Source of the DNA: Hymenochaete sp. R1
Taxonomy: Eukaryota; Basidiomycota; Agaricomycetes; Hymenochaetales; Hymenochaetaceae
Length of the DNA stretch: 64,000 nt
Direction of reading: 5' to 3'
NCBI GenBank assembly: GCA_019400425.1
Contig: JAFREE010000019.1
Span: 1 to 64,000, forward strand
In this document: piece by piece, positions 1 through 11,953 of the stretch
Layout: each line of letters begins with the position of its first letter
Position numbering within the stretch: the first letter of the stretch is position 1
The notes under the pieces: model-generated
What the model was told of the DNA's origin: nothing
Seen by the model: only the letters and a program-made list of their open reading frames with translations
Databases searched by the model: none
Program-made: the position numbers and the translations under genes

Positions 1-71
1 CTCTTGACCCTGAATCGTTGGGGGATGACCGAGGGTTCATCCATGTTGTAGTCGGTAAGGTCGTTGGTGCC

Positions 72-383
72 TTACACATGGAGAGCAATAAGATTGAGTG
101 CTGGGTCTGTATCAGAATCCCAGGTCAAGGAGAGAGAGCGCAAGTTTGGCAGAGTATGACGTACGTCTGCACCTACGCTAGCCTGAGACTGAGCAACAGC
201 GAATTCCGCGTTATTCTCAGCGTCCCAATGACCGATATCGACTTCGAGGCGCTCAATTTTCGTGTAGAAAGTTATCGTGATGAGAAGTTCGTTGGTTTGG
301 AGGAAAGGGCCGACGCCATGGGGATTGAAGTAGACAAGGTAAGGTGCAAAGCTTCTGAAATACCGTAGGAGAGAAAGGTACAA
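72..383 (-). CDS. Possible fragment of an F-box/leucine-rich-repeat-like protein
   Basis: An open stretch on the minus strand encodes about 100 residues with the rhythm seen in fungal F-box-associated leucine-rich segments: IERLEVDIGHW, then LPNLRSLSLTWDSD. The stop at 72-74 falls right after a GTGTAAGG-like donor, so the coding region may continue by splicing past the left edge of the window. No F-box motif is visible and no start could be chosen. It may be the interior of a larger gene or a decayed copy. The family assignment rests only on the leucine pattern; the overlapping plus-strand reading frame has no recognisable feature. Confidence 0.3.
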   Translation of the reverse strand: MYLSLLRYFRSFAPYLVYFNPHGVGPFLQTNELLITITFYTKIERLEVDIGHWDAENNAEFAVAQSQASVGADVRHTLPNLRSLSLTWDSDTDPALNLIALHV

Positions 384-699
384 GGTCAGATTAATTTCTC
401 GACCACAGAGGTAGCTTCTTTGGAGTGAGGCTTGCGTACCTGTGGTAATCTATGCCCATGAAGAAATAGGGCTTTGTTGCTACTCGAAGTTGTTAGTCAG
501 CGTGGCTTTTCTTTGACCATCACTCCGAAGGTGGTTCTACCGTAGACCAGTAATTCATTCCTATACATGTATATGATATATTGAATGAGCAGAATAAGTC
601 TCAATATCCAACACGTCGAAAAACTAGAGGAAACTTGACCACGACCGAAGGCTCAATATTAATGGCAACTCCGAGAGGCAGGTCTTTCTCATTAGAGGT

Positions 700-1254
700 A
701 CCATCCCCCTTCGTCGTTATCTAAGGCGATGCCCATTGCCTGTTTTCTCTTATGCAGGACTACCTTCGCCATCTCCACCTCCGAAGGGAGCACGTCATCC
801 GGTTTCTCGAGCACCGCAAACGGCGACATATCTGACTTCACCAACAACAGACAGCCCTAAGTTTTCTGAACCCAATGCGGCGTGAGATCTGCTCCGCTTT
901 TGCAGTGATATCTATGGGTTCCGTCAGAGACAAACATTCAGAGATCCGGTGTTGAGCGAGGCACAGCGCGTTATAGACGACAGAAGTGAGAGAGGGCGAG
1001 GAATCATCGGCGAGGAAGAGAAGCGGTCGTAGTATGTGACGCAGCGTCGTCTGAAGATCTGAGAAAGGATTTTCTTGGGGGAGGCAAGCATGAAGATGAC
1101 CCATAATGCCACTGGACCGCGTCTGTTTTACATCGTTCCCTCTGAATAGTGTGCTAGCTATCTCTTGGGCACGGTCGTCGTAGCCGATAATCATGGAGGT
1201 TCTCTGCGATGAAGCATCATGAAGGAGTATGGTCACTGTTAAACGTGATAACAC
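700..1254 (-). CDS. Possible minus-strand gene, function not recognised
   Basis: A 138-codon frame (838-1254) is followed downstream on the same strand, in another register, by a coding-like stretch (about 700-832) that reads MSPFAVLEKPDDVLPSEVEM and continues with a charged segment. The two could be exons of one gene, but no intron of normal length joins them cleanly, so the model is incomplete. No domain, signal peptide or membrane helix is recognised. This could equally be a degraded gene. Confidence 0.2.
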
Positions 1255-3046
1255 ACTGTTAGCGAAAAGGAGATGGAGAGTTGGGGGAGGAGGGAGGGGG
1301 TGATAAGCTTACGTTGGTCCTCCAGTGGTGGAGAAAAAGAACGACGCTGAACTATAGAGACTGGTCGTCACAGACAGTCGATGAAAGATTGACAGTTGAT
1401 GCCAGTGAACCATGCCATGAAACCTGTGCACTCTCTGATAGGGAAAAGCAAAGCCTTAGAGCACTATTCGTACGAACGAAGTATATGGCAAAGCTGATGG
1501 AAAGAGTGGACTGCATGGGTTGAATATTATTGGGTGCGAGTGATCACTGCTCGTACTTTCCTCTCGAAACATGATTCTTGTGGTAGTAAAAGTGGATGAG
1601 GACAACGACTTGGACTCGAGCGAAAACAAGTCTAAGATGGTGACGTAAGTTCAACTTGATCGGCGTTCGTTCGTCCAAGTTGAACGCTTTCATTCTTCTT
1701 CAAGTTCTTGTCCGTCATCTTGTCGAGTCCTCCATGGCACTCAGTCTGACAGTCTCGCCTCTTCCAGCATTTTTGATCATGGAAACGTACAGATGTTTAC
1801 CTTCGCCACCTTCTCGAGCTCGCCTACAACTATTGTCGCGAATGTCATCGAACGCACACAGTCCTATTAGGAAGGCCAGCTGACCGTCTACTACTACCTA
1901 CACATGTCTTCATCGCAAAACACGCCGTTACGATCTTGATCAAATCACCTTCTGTCCATTCAGTCTGTAAGGCCCTGGTAGATGCAGGTGTAAGCACTCG
2001 CCAGCTTGTTGGGGAAAGCTTATCTATGGTGGGAACTATCACATGCTTCAACATGCCGTCAGCTAACGCTAGTCTCTTGAGCTACCATATCAGACTAATC
2101 CGCAAATAGTTGACTTCTCCTTCTGCGACGGAACGGTGGATCGATGCTCTAGGACTCTATGAATGATGGCGGAGCACGCCGACGGCAGGATTGTCTTCGC
2201 TTCATCGTTTCCTTTTTACTCTGCGGAGTGGTGTTGGAGGATTTTGAACCGCCGAGAGGAGTCCGCCCTTCCTGTGTACATCTCAGATATCGACGCGTTC
2301 TTTTTGTGTTTACACTGTTGAGGCATCGCTTGTTATCCATGGGCGCTGTTTCTGTCGTGAAAGGGTTTGCATGGGAGTCTTGTTCCAGAGGTTATCACCG
2401 ACCTGAGCAATGAAAGATTGACGGTGCCGCTGCGGCTTCCGGCTCTGCTATGGCTCTTGGCGCCTAACTTGAACCATGCTACATCGCCTGCACATGCTTT
2501 CCCCGCTCTCAATCATTTCAAGCGTCTAATGCTTCGTCCGCCATACCTCAAACCGGCTCTAATGGGTATCCTTATCAAATCCCGAATTTCAATATCTTAT
2601 GGAATTAATACCACGAGTCGAAAACACTCGTACGTCAATAGCAATACAGAATCTCAATTTATCTGCGATTTATTTCTTTTACCCAGATATCTCTTTCACA
2701 CAGTCGAATTTCGACTTACGTATTGAAAGATCACCTCAGGCCTTGTACAGAAAAAGCTCCTCCGAATACAACCATAGAATCCGTACTTTGGTGCTATTCC
2801 CCGTCCCTTCCGCACATCAACATGTGGTTTGCTAAATTAGCGGGTGGGTGGTTTTCTCTATGTGAGTAACGCTAGCCTAGGTACAGGGACAACTACATCT
2901 CGATGTCCGATTGTCCATTCCATTGGTCTGGTTGAGTGATGGGCCAGCATACTGCGTAAGCCCTGCTTAGCTGATTTGCCATTATTTCTTTTGAAGCTAT
3001 TTAACCCGCTCAGACAACCGTTCTGTCCCTCATTACGCATAACAGC
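1255..3046. other. 1.8 kb without a supportable gene
   Basis: Only short, mutually overlapping frames of 60-120 codons occur here. None shows a recognisable domain, a consistent splice structure or a TATA box placed before a start. The last 200 bases presumably contain the promoter of the methyltransferase that starts at 3047. Confidence 0.5.
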
Positions 3047-5720
3047 ATGTTCCTCACTCATCTCTTGAAGAAATTATGCTTCCCTATATCTTCCCGTGCA
3101 CGGTCACGGTCTAAACTTCCCGTAGAGCCAAAATTGTCTACGAGCAGCACCTTATCCCCGTGTCCAACACCTTCGGACACATACCTGGGCATCGACATAA
3201 CCGAAGTTCGACAGCTTTCAAATTTCATAGCATCCGCTGTTACCGAGCTCGAAGAAGAAGCGCGTTCTAAAAAGGACATGGACGAAGACGCTGAGCGCAA
3301 GAAAGCCAAGTCATCGATGCTCGTTCTTGCGAGCGCTTCTACTCAACTGAGTGTCGCTGCGCGCCCGCCAAACATCGTTATGTTCGAGATGGCTGGAGGG
3401 GTGAGTCCCGTTTCTTATTTGGCTCCAGCTTTCATTTCTGCACTCAACCACACTGCGCGTTTCATGGCGAGAACTGCTGATACATATAGGTTCAAACTTT
3501 ATTTCCTTTTACCTCAACGTATCGTAAAATCACTTACTGACAACCTTTCTCCTTCATCTCAATCCCGAATCACTCGCTTAAACAACTGGCGCTGCTTTTT
3601 TACGGTTCCCTGACGATTGGCCCATCTTTTGATTCTATGACTTCCTTCGGTCCGTCTTCCAACGACCGGACCCAATGTAAATTATCGCCGATATTCGCGT
3701 TGCTTCTTCCCATGATCCGCTCGTACCTTGGATCTGCTCCTATTGGAATCAAATTGGATTAAATCAGCACACACTCTCGGCCACTATCCGCGTTCTTATC
3801 GACGGCAATGTACCAGAGATCGTTCGCGGACTCTGCCTCCTCGAATCTCAAGACACCGATCAGGGATTCTCACAACAGCCCCGAGGCGCTCGCGTTGGAG
3901 ATGTATCAGCTCTCTGTGGGATTGAAGTTTCGCGACTCGGTCAGTCTTCTCGTTCACAGTTTCACCCTCGGTGTTTGACGGCTGACTCACTGACCCTCCT
4001 TATGGATTTGTACAGCGCGTTTACTTCGACTCATGGCCACACACCATGTTTTCCGAGAACTACCACCGACAGACTCCTCTAACGACCCCTCTAACGATCG
4101 TTTTTCTCACACGCGCCTTAGCGCCGCTTTTGATTCCAATGCACCTCTTGAAGACGTCATTGCACCAGGTGGTTTACGGAATTTGGAAAGGCTGAGGAAA
4201 GGCGAAGCCGTCTTACCCACGGAATCCTTTGTCGGCGAAGAGACTTACGAAGACGCGAGGAAGAGATGGGAACGGAAGTTCGGGCATGCCGGAGAAGGTG
4301 GAGCTTTAGCAGCGGTGATAGGCTTCTTGTACGTCTCTTCTTTTTTTATTGAATCGCTATTTCACTAAATATTATCTTTTGTGTCTGTGCTTATGCATTC
4401 ACTTCCAGCTCGTCGGAGATTTTCTTCGATATGACAGGCCTCCGAGATGCCCTGCTCCCGCTTCCTTCCCCATCTCACGCTCTCAAGAACGTCGACGGAG
4501 AATGCGCGGATGGTAAGGATAGCATTCGTCGAAGACCAATGAATGACGCTCTCAGAGCTCCATTCAACTTTGCGAGAAGTGGTCAAAAGTTCGACGGAAG
4601 TGGTGTCGCGGCCCCTTATTTCTCCCCTCCCAGTCCAAATGCTTTTTCCTTCAAGAATGAGCCATCTCTGGACGGAGAATCTGTGGTCAACGACGTATTA
4701 GATGTGACGAAGGTCAAAGATCCCGTGAATTTGAGCATATACGAATGGCAAAACTTGCCTGAGAATAGACACATCCTTCATCAGTTCGGTTGTGGGATGC
4801 AAGCCATCGCTGATATTTTGCCTACGGATGCAATTTTCTCGGGTCTGTTTATCCTCATTTTCCAATTCCTCCTTAAACAAGCATGGAATTACTTATTATT
4901 TCTATGTCAGGTTTCGATTGGTCGACCCTCCCAGTTGGTAGTACCATTCTCGACGTCGGTGGTGGTGTGGGGACTGGCTCACTCCCAATTATTCGTGCTA
5001 ACGGCCATTTGAGGCTCATTGTGCAGGATTTGGAAGACGTCAGTAAAAATGGTCAATCGGTGGGTCGGGCTGATGGGTACATTTGACTTGTTCTTGGAGT
5101 CTGATTTATCCTCCAACGCCATTTCAGTACTGGCAATCTCATTGCTCTGAGGCGCTCACCGCTTCCCGTGTATCTTTCCAAGCGCAAAACTTCTTCCATC
5201 CCCAACCTCCGTTCAACGAGAATGGTTACACCGCCCCCTCCGCGATCCTGATGCGCAATATCCTGCATAACTGGCCAGAAGCTGAGTGCTGCACGATTTT
5301 GAGGCAGGCTCGGGCTGTCGCGGGAAAGGACACAAAGCTTATCGTCGTGGAGATTGTTCTATCGAAAGTATACCGAGAAAGCCAAGCCGAATTTAAGGTG
5401 CAAGCTTCTCACGGAAAGACGGACGGCGACAAGACGCAGTGCGAGCCGCCTGAACCATTGCTTGCTAACTGGGGGGCGGCCAATGGCATTGGATACAAAC
5501 TGGATCTGGCAGTGAGCTTCGTTTTGTATTGCTTTTGAGCTGCGGCCCGTTCAATAATGAGCTTGGAAACCCATAGATGATGTGCGCCCACAATGGGTCT
5601 GAACGCACTCTCGCGACTTTCATTACGATGCTTTCTAAATGTGGATGGCGCCTTGAGAAGACTTACTCCGTTCCAGAAAGCTGGCTTCCATATAGGCAAA
5701 TTGTCGCAGTGCCTGCATAA
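3047..5720 (+). CDS. SAM-dependent O-methyltransferase (family 2, plant/fungal COMT type)
   Basis: Seven exons (3047-3400, 3768-3939, 4016-4328, 4409-4842, 4911-5059, 5128-5511, 5577-5720) give 649 residues. Family-2 enzymes transfer a methyl group from S-adenosylmethionine to a hydroxyl, often on a phenolic or polyketide. The N-terminal part is helical and leads into the winged-helix dimerisation region (VSRLARLLRLMATHHVFREL). The SAM-binding motif DVGGGVG is near residue 440. The catalytic-type HNW (His near 521) lies in RNILHNWPEAE, and the family C-terminus LDLAMMCAHNGSERT is present. The protein is much longer than the usual 380-450 residues because of loops before the SAM motif. The first intron, 367 nt, is long for this genome. 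Substrate is unknown; no biosynthetic partner lies nearby. Cytosolic location is inferred, as no signal peptide is seen. Confidence 0.88.
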
Positions 5721-6476
5721 AGCTCCTCTACGAATAATTAGGAAGGTAACATATATTTATGTTAGGCGTCTTGGTGTGAGATTGAGTGCTATAGCGAAGT
5801 TTGGTTCATATAGCGATATGTGTACTTTTAGCCTTTGTGTAAATACAGCGGACCCCTGCTGCGTCGTTTCATTGTTGTAACTTGTATATATAGTACGAAG
5901 GTATGCAACTCGATTGTCACTAACGTGAGTGCCCACAATTCGACAAGTGAGTAAGTCTTACTTGAAATTCAATGAATCTTGAATTCTTGTGCGAACTTGA
6001 AGAATAGAAAACTGGTCTTGTTCAATGTTCACAATCCGCGTGATCGACACTCCCCTCAGGCTCCGTTTATCCGTTCTTTCTCCGTCTCCGAGTCTGAACT
6101 ACATTTCTTGTCACCACGATGGTACGCATAACTTCCTTCCTCTTTTTTTTTCTACTTTCAATATCAAGATTGCAAGTGCGGCCCATGCAACGACGGTCTT
6201 TTATTAGTAATGGGCAATTTGGGTCTCGTATCAACGTCACATCGAACTTTGCGTCATCATCGCCCGACAAACGACCATCCAGTTTGTTCGAGACATATTT
6301 GAAACGCTGAGCAAACACTGTTAGCAGCAGCCATCGCTCAAGAAACCATGGATACGTGACGAACTTGCTGCGAGCGCAATGAGGCGTCATTTTCGTCGGG
6401 CATCTTACCGTCAAGTCGCTCAGGGAACGGTTCTTTGCATCAAGGGGAATCGGTGCGTGTTCCACATTCCTCCGAG
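5721..6476. other. Intergenic region between methyltransferase and 148-aa orphan
   Basis: This holds the methyltransferase 3' region and the upstream region of the gene at 6534. A spliced micro-ORF with a short Cys cluster can be drawn at 6025-6303 (see findings), but I do not call it a gene. Confidence 0.4.
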
Positions 6477-6483
6477 TATAAAA
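6477..6483 (+). promoter_or_regulatory. TATA box of the 148-aa orphan gene
   Basis: TATAAAA lies 51 nt before the ATG at 6534, which is a typical core-promoter distance for a short 5' leader. Confidence 0.6.
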
Positions 6484-6533
6484 ACAGGCACATGCTTTCT
6501 CGAACATCTGATAATCGCAAGTGATTTGGCGCC

Positions 6534-7053
6534 ATGGTCGCCATCAACCTAAGCAGCATCGTCAAAGGAGACGTCTTCCCTATAAAAACTACCAGAGGAA
6601 ACCGCGTAGGCGTCGGATACTATCGTGACATGGGCAAAAACAGCGTTGCTGTCCTGTGGTTCAACAAGCAGGGCGACGGCAAATTTGTCCCCGATGATAA
6701 TGGAGTAAACGAAGTGATTGTCGACGGCGATACACTCACTTTCAATTCTGATACTATCATTGAAGAATCGGCAGAAAGTATAGACGCGGAACAAGGAAAG
6801 ACCATTAAGGATCTTTTTGACAATCTCAACAAAAAGATAGAAAGACGTGAGTCAGACACATCTTCTCGGGTTCACATTCACTTACCTCGTCACCGTTACT
6901 AACGCACTCACATGTTCAGGTAATCAAAGGGAAGCAGAGAGAAGGCGTATGTTGGCTATAGCTGCCGCTTCAGAGGTTGTGACTGCTTTAGCTGGGTATT
7001 GGATTTCCCAGGCGTTGGTGTCCCAAAGATCCCGCCCAAGTGAGAAAAAATAG
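6534..7053 (+). CDS. Small protein of unknown function (148 aa)
   Basis: Two exons (6534-6846 and 6920-7053) joined by a 73-nt GT-AG intron give 148 residues. The first about 90 residues look like a compact beta-rich domain (VGVGYYRDMGKNSVAVLWF, later VIVDGDTLTFNSDT). Then come a charged helix (IKDLFDNLNKKIERR) and an Ala-rich helix ending in a basic tail (RSRPSEKK). The segment around IAAASEVVTALAGYWISQAL is moderately hydrophobic and could be an amphipathic or membrane-associated helix. There is no signal peptide. The family is not recognised. The TATA box, clean splice sites and frame conservation across the intron support a real gene; its role is unknown. Confidence 0.65.
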
Positions 7054-7419
7054 GTTGCTTGAATACGAAAGCCATCCCCTTCGAACGAATCATGTATTGG
7101 GACGGCCCTTTCTCTCTTCGAATGTTGATCTGACATTCATTATCACATTACTCGTTTTAATGGGCATGCCTTTTTTTGATTTCTTGCGACTTAAACCTAC
7201 AGTGGTACCAGTAGTACTCGCAAAGGACCAGACGGCAGTATCCTTGCATTTCCCCTGTAGGAAGTCCATTTCTGCTTGCAAAGTAGGCAAGGAAGAAAAG
7301 ATGCAAACTCAGAGGTGTGGGGCTGGCGATGTGGCGAATGATGCTAATACTGTGAACAGTTGCGGAAATGAGCTCATCGTCATTCCATCACGGTCTCCTG
7401 ACTTCTTATCACCACAAAA

Positions 7420-7478
7420 GTAAGTATCAAATGATCTCTTCTCTATTGCTTAGTCTAATGCGCAAGAACATCACTCAG
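7420..7478 (+). other. Probable 5'-UTR intron of the gene at 7489
   Basis: GTAAGT begins at 7420 and a CAG acceptor ends at 7478, ten bases before the ATG. The paralogue at 18022 has an intron at the same place (17950-18010), which supports both. Confidence 0.5.
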
Positions 7479-7488
7479 ACCACAAGAA

Positions 7489-8488
7489 ATGGCAAGCGCG
7501 AGCCGTTCAAGGTCCAATGACGAAGTTTTTATCATGGCACCTTTCGTCTGGCAGATCATTTTTGATCATTCCCAATTCAAATTCGCCATTGAGCATTGCA
7601 AGGACATGTCTATTCTGTTTCCCGAGCGGAAAACGAAACTGGACCTCTCTGAAGAACAACTCCACCAACAGATCACAGATGAATGGAAATCATTGACGAG
7701 GAAGGCTGACGAAGAGCTGCTGAAGTTTCTTTCACCGATGGCCAAGGAAATACCAGACGAAGAACGGCATGGCCCTCAGAAGGCATGCCTAGACAGCATC
7801 TCGAAATCTGTCACTGCGTTTTTCAACAACTCTTTTGTCTACTTTTATTCCCTTCCGTGCTACCCGGACCTTTCACGGGTTAGGGGCATTCCGACAGAAG
7901 CCATCGCCCTCCATAAATTTCACTTGGACAGGACCGCTCTCAACCATTTCCCCGTTGTCATAAAAAGGCCGAGCTCGGGTGCAATTTTGGAGGTCTGGAG
8001 TCACTACGCTATCAAACTTATCGATGCACGCGCTGCTTGTGAGATGCTTGCTGAAGCAATAGCAAATTCCGCAAGGATTCTGCAGGAAAAGCTTACATTG
8101 CTGTATGGCAAGATTTCCGCAGAAATCGTGGTGCGGAATGACATAAATTTGGCGGACTATGTGATGAGTACGTATGTAAAGAAGATTGAGAACGAACTGA
8201 AGATTGCAACGGATGTGCTTGAGGGAAGGCACCCACAGTCTCCCCACGCAGGAGCAGGCGGTGAGTGATGGTACAGTTGAGCACAGTCGCATGATGACTA
8301 ACCCCTATGAATATGGATAAGCTACACCCCAAGTTGATCATGATCAAGATCAAATTCATACGCCCGAGTCTTCTCGTGATTCTCAGCGGGGCGGTTCCCG
8401 TGAGCATAACACCTCCAAGTCCTCCACTACGCCACAGAGCCCAAAGAAAGCAGGGGGCGAAAAAAGTCGCAAAGGCCGTGACTCGTAG
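7489..8488 (+). CDS. Unrecognised two-member family, copy A (312 aa)
   Basis: Exons 7489-8260 and 8322-8488 give 312 residues. The protein is mostly helical, without a signal peptide or membrane helix, and ends in a hydrophilic Ser/Lys/Asp-rich tail (SPKKAGGEKSRKGRDS) typical of disordered, possibly nuclear tails. It is a distant paralogue of the gene at 18022. Shared features are LDLS near residue 52, a Trp about 15 residues later, and the block FYSLPxYPxxS followed by IPxxAxxLH near residue 120. Both copies also share an intron that separates the helical body from the basic tail. I do not recognise the family and assign no function. The pair flanks the GH28, peroxiredoxin, S9 and SPC3 genes, so it is not a fresh tandem duplication. 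Confidence 0.7.
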
Positions 8489-9214
8489 TAGATAGCTTCG
8501 ATTCAGCGTTCACTATGTAGTTCAAGGCCATTATTTGGGTTTTGTTGTTAGTTTAGTGTACTCGTTTCGATGTTTTGCCTAAAGTATTTTTCTGCGCTGT
8601 TCCCAGTCTACCTCAATTTCCATCGTATTATATGGCGCACCCCATACATATCATACCGCACGACCGCAAATCAAGGTCTCTAGATGCCTTATGAGCTATG
8701 ACCTTTTCGTAGCATCGACCAATTGGGCTAGTAAACAAGCGTCGAGCTCGTTTTAGAGTCAGAGTGGAAGCAATTCGAGATGATGATTCACTAGAGAAGC
8801 GCGTTCGACACAAATCCAAAAATGGATGTGATCTGCGCAATCGACAGACCCACCCACTTGAGTCGATGTCAACTTTGCTTCCCTTCAACCATAACCATCT
8901 CCCTTCCTTCCGCAATTGAAGAATGCCTTATTATGCTCTATTGTTTATAATCGGAACTCATGAAACTTATGACGACCACCAATGAATTTGAATACACCAG
9001 CAATGCCACATGTGACGTTCAGCCAACCCGCCTCGCCGTGACGGCCCGCACGGCAATCCCGGCAATACCATGAACTGCTCGACTCGCCGGGCCTTCGAAG
9101 TTATTTTAGTTCTCAATCCACCTCATGAGCTGTTTTCGACCGGACAAGATCATGCGCCTGCAATCCTTCGCCACATGGGCGTCATCATCAAGATCCACGA
9201 GACTCAACACTGAG
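8489..9214. other. Intergenic region before GH28 gene
   Basis: No supportable gene. A GC-rich patch near 9015-9100 lies just upstream of the GH28 TATA box and may carry regulatory sites, but I cannot name one. Confidence 0.4.
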
Positions 9215-9222
9215 TATAAATA
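9215..9222 (+). promoter_or_regulatory. TATA box of the GH28 gene
   Basis: TATAAATA lies 73 nt before the chosen ATG at 9288. Confidence 0.6.
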
Positions 9223-9287
9223 TCTTCTGGGAAGGGTCTTCAGCATGTTACGAAGCCAGTCGATGCCAGCATACGAGACGACGTACA

Positions 9288-11453
9288 ATGGCTTCGGCGA
9301 AAAGCAACCGTCTTTGCAAAGCTTTACCGCTCTATTCAGTTCTCTTCCTAAGCCTGTTGCTCTCTCCATGCTTCTGCGCGTCTACATCGACCTCTATTGG
9401 CACTGAATGCTCTCTTTCGCCGCTGGGAGAGGGTCAGGATGATACTCAGAATGTAAACCCGCTTTCTTTCTAAACTACTGCGAATGCCTAAAACATGCGC
9501 AGTAATATTGGTAACTAATGATTCATTCGTGCTCCACAGGTTTTAGACGTCGTCGAAAGATGTGGTGCTAATGGGAGGATAGCGTTTATGGAGGGCAACT
9601 TCAATATCACAAGGTGCATTTCTTTAGCTGCTTATGGTTTATCACCCAAGCTAACCAGACTCTACGGTCCGGTTCCCTCAGCAAAATGACGTGGAACCTT
9701 ACCAACACTCACGTCGACCTCTTCGGTTTCTTGAATGTAAGTGAAGCGTCCTCGCTTTCCTCGCGCACCATATACAAACAGACTGACGAATCGCATCTTC
9801 TAAATAGTTTGAGCCCAACATTGAGTTTTGGCTCGACAAGGCTAACACATATCAGGTTGTCTTCATCCAGGTATGTTTATTTTTTTCATCGTAAGTCGTG
9901 CTCGATCACGAGTCTTTAATAGAGCCAGTCATCCTGGTTTGTTCTTACCGGTACGAACTACACCATTGATGCCCACAATGCCGGCGGCATCAACGGGAAC
10001 GGCCAGCCATGGTGGGAGTATTTCACTTCTCCCTCTCATCCCCGCGAAGACGGCGACGGACGGCCCATTGCGCTCACCGTGTATCAATCCTCTCAAGCAA
10101 ATATCAAAGATTTCAAGATAATCGCTCCGCCATTTTGGTGCAATACTGTTGCCGAGTCGAATGGGATTTTGTATGATGGGATGGTTTGCGAGGCGGTAAA
10201 TACGAACGAGTCGTTTTATGGGCAGAAGTGAGTAGTGACATTCTCTTTCATCGTCGAGCGTGCTGACGGAAGACTCATAGCATTGTTCCTAACACGGATG
10301 GTGAATTCAAGCTTAATTCCTCGCCTCATTTAATCCCTTTCTCAGTGATCTTTGGATTAGGCATCGACACGTATAGGTCAGACAACGTCACCCTTCTGAA
10401 TTGGGACATTACCTGCGGAGACGACTGTCTTGCCATCAAAGGAGTAAGTTCATCTCTGCAGTTTCCTGAGTCTATTGCGTATAGACCTTTCCTTTTCAGA
10501 ACACGACGAACTTGCTTGCAAGAAACGTGACATGTCGTGGAGGTAATGGGGTTGCGTTCGGCTCGTTAGGCCAATACGTTAATCTCGTACGTTCCTAGTC
10601 AAAGAGACGAAATCACTATCACGTGTTGAAAGATCCTTTCTAAGCCTGATAATGTTGTGAATGTGACGCTTGAAGACTTCCACGTACGCTCATCTCACAA
10701 AGCTGGTCACATTCTAGATTCAAACTTGCCTTGATCCAGAACATTCGCATCAACTCAAGCATTCAACCCAACATGGGTGCCGGTGTATACTTCAAATCGT
10801 GGACAGGTACTGTAAATGGTAATCCGCCGACGGGCGGTGGAGGCGGCACAGGTGGGTGAAAGTGTGGGTTGCTCGAATCGATCTTCTTTTTCTGATTTCT
10901 TGAATTTCGTTTACGCATGTTCTGTAACCAGGGCTAGTCAAAAATATCACTTCCCGGAACTTTGTCCTTGACCAGGTTGATTTACCAGTACACGTGTACC
11001 AGACAAACGGGGGCCATCCGTATGTCGCCCTTGGACTATTCAATATACACGTTATACGGATGTCACTGATTTGTTGGGTTATCCAGAAATGACACACCAT
11101 CCTTGCTCCAATTCGCAGACCTTCACTTTATCAATTTCACGGGAACGTCGACAGGAAACACGCGTACGCTCATCTCTTTTTTTTGTTCTTTTTTTCAATA
11201 TCGTAATGTGTATTTTTGCCTTCTATTTCCGAATAGTTGTCGAACTGGCGTGCAGCTCAAATGCACCGTGCCCTGGCATTACTTTCGACGGTTTCGACGT
11301 CGCGCCACGAGATAATGGAGGTGGCATTGTTTCTTGTGAGAATACGGTGAATGTGACTGGACTGGAAGGTAAGGGCTTCATATCTGTACTGTTTGTTGGG
11401 CTGTGTCGGATAACTGACGATATCATTCCTTGGTAATAGGATGCAGTTCTTGA
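9288..11453 (+). CDS. GH28 exo-polygalacturonase, secreted
   Basis: Fourteen exons (9288-9452, 9540-9613, 9682-9736, 9808-9870, 9923-10227, 10281-10300, 10361-10443, 10500-10586, 10633-10683, 10740-10851, 10932-11019, 11087-11163, 11237-11368, 11440-11453) give 441 residues. Residues 1 to about 30 form a signal peptide (YSVLFLSLLLSPCFCAS). GH28 motifs appear in order: NTDG with Asp227, CGDDC with Asp248/249, and CRGGNGVAFGSLGQY. The third motif has Asn271 where endo-enzymes carry the His of GHG. YFKSWTG replaces the RIK motif. Those two variants are known from exo-acting fungal members, which release galacturonic acid from pectin chain ends (EC 3.2.1.67 type). The protein carries many N-glycosylation sequons and has no carbohydrate-binding module. 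Endo/exo specificity is inferred from motifs only. Confidence 0.88.
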
Positions 11454-11953
11454 AGAAATTGATATCACGGGGACCAAGGTTGAAATACTGTGTGTACGAA
11501 CCTCCTTCTTTTCAAGCCATTAGTTCCAATCAAATTTTCCCTTTCCTTTTTTTCAAGTGTGTTGGGTGCCCTGCCTCATTTAAGGTTCTTCTGTATTTCT
11601 GAGATAAGTTCGGACCAAATTGTAAATCCATCGCGCAATAAAGGTAAAGACTTCGCACGCAAGGAAGTGGAAGCCTAGTGTAATTGAAATCGAAGAGGGG
11701 TAGGGCGGGAAGTGAGTTAGCGCCGAACCTTCGAGATAAGATAAGGGGTATTATTAGATCATCTATAAAAGTCTCGCTTGAAAGTTTGAACTTGCGTTTC
11801 CGGAGTCTCAGAATGAGAATCTCTGTTTGCTGGATGTCTCGAAAGCTGTTCACGTGCTGTCACGTTTCATAACCAGAATCGAGCTTCCAAGTTGACTCAG
11901 TCGATTTGGTGAAGATCAAGAAATGACCCGAGATCGGCCGAAAGGGAAAAAGA

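Noticed and set aside
1385..2425. Repeated ATGAAAGATTGAC words at about 1381 and 2409, and again at 18735
   Set aside because: Flanking sequence does not align, so the shared 13-mer looks accidental and not a dispersed repeat.
3480..3613. Coding-like stretch continuing the first methyltransferase exon
   Set aside because: Splicing at 3400 to 3768 restores the family sequence (FEMAGG into HTLSATIRVL) and frame; reading through reaches a stop at 3613 with no family match.
9614..9681. Apparent frameshift in the GH28 gene near exon 2
   Set aside because: The acceptor ACCAG at about 9660 puts the frame on a stop, but the later CCCTCAG at 9681 gives NITSKMTWNLTN and a full-length frame, so the gene is intact.
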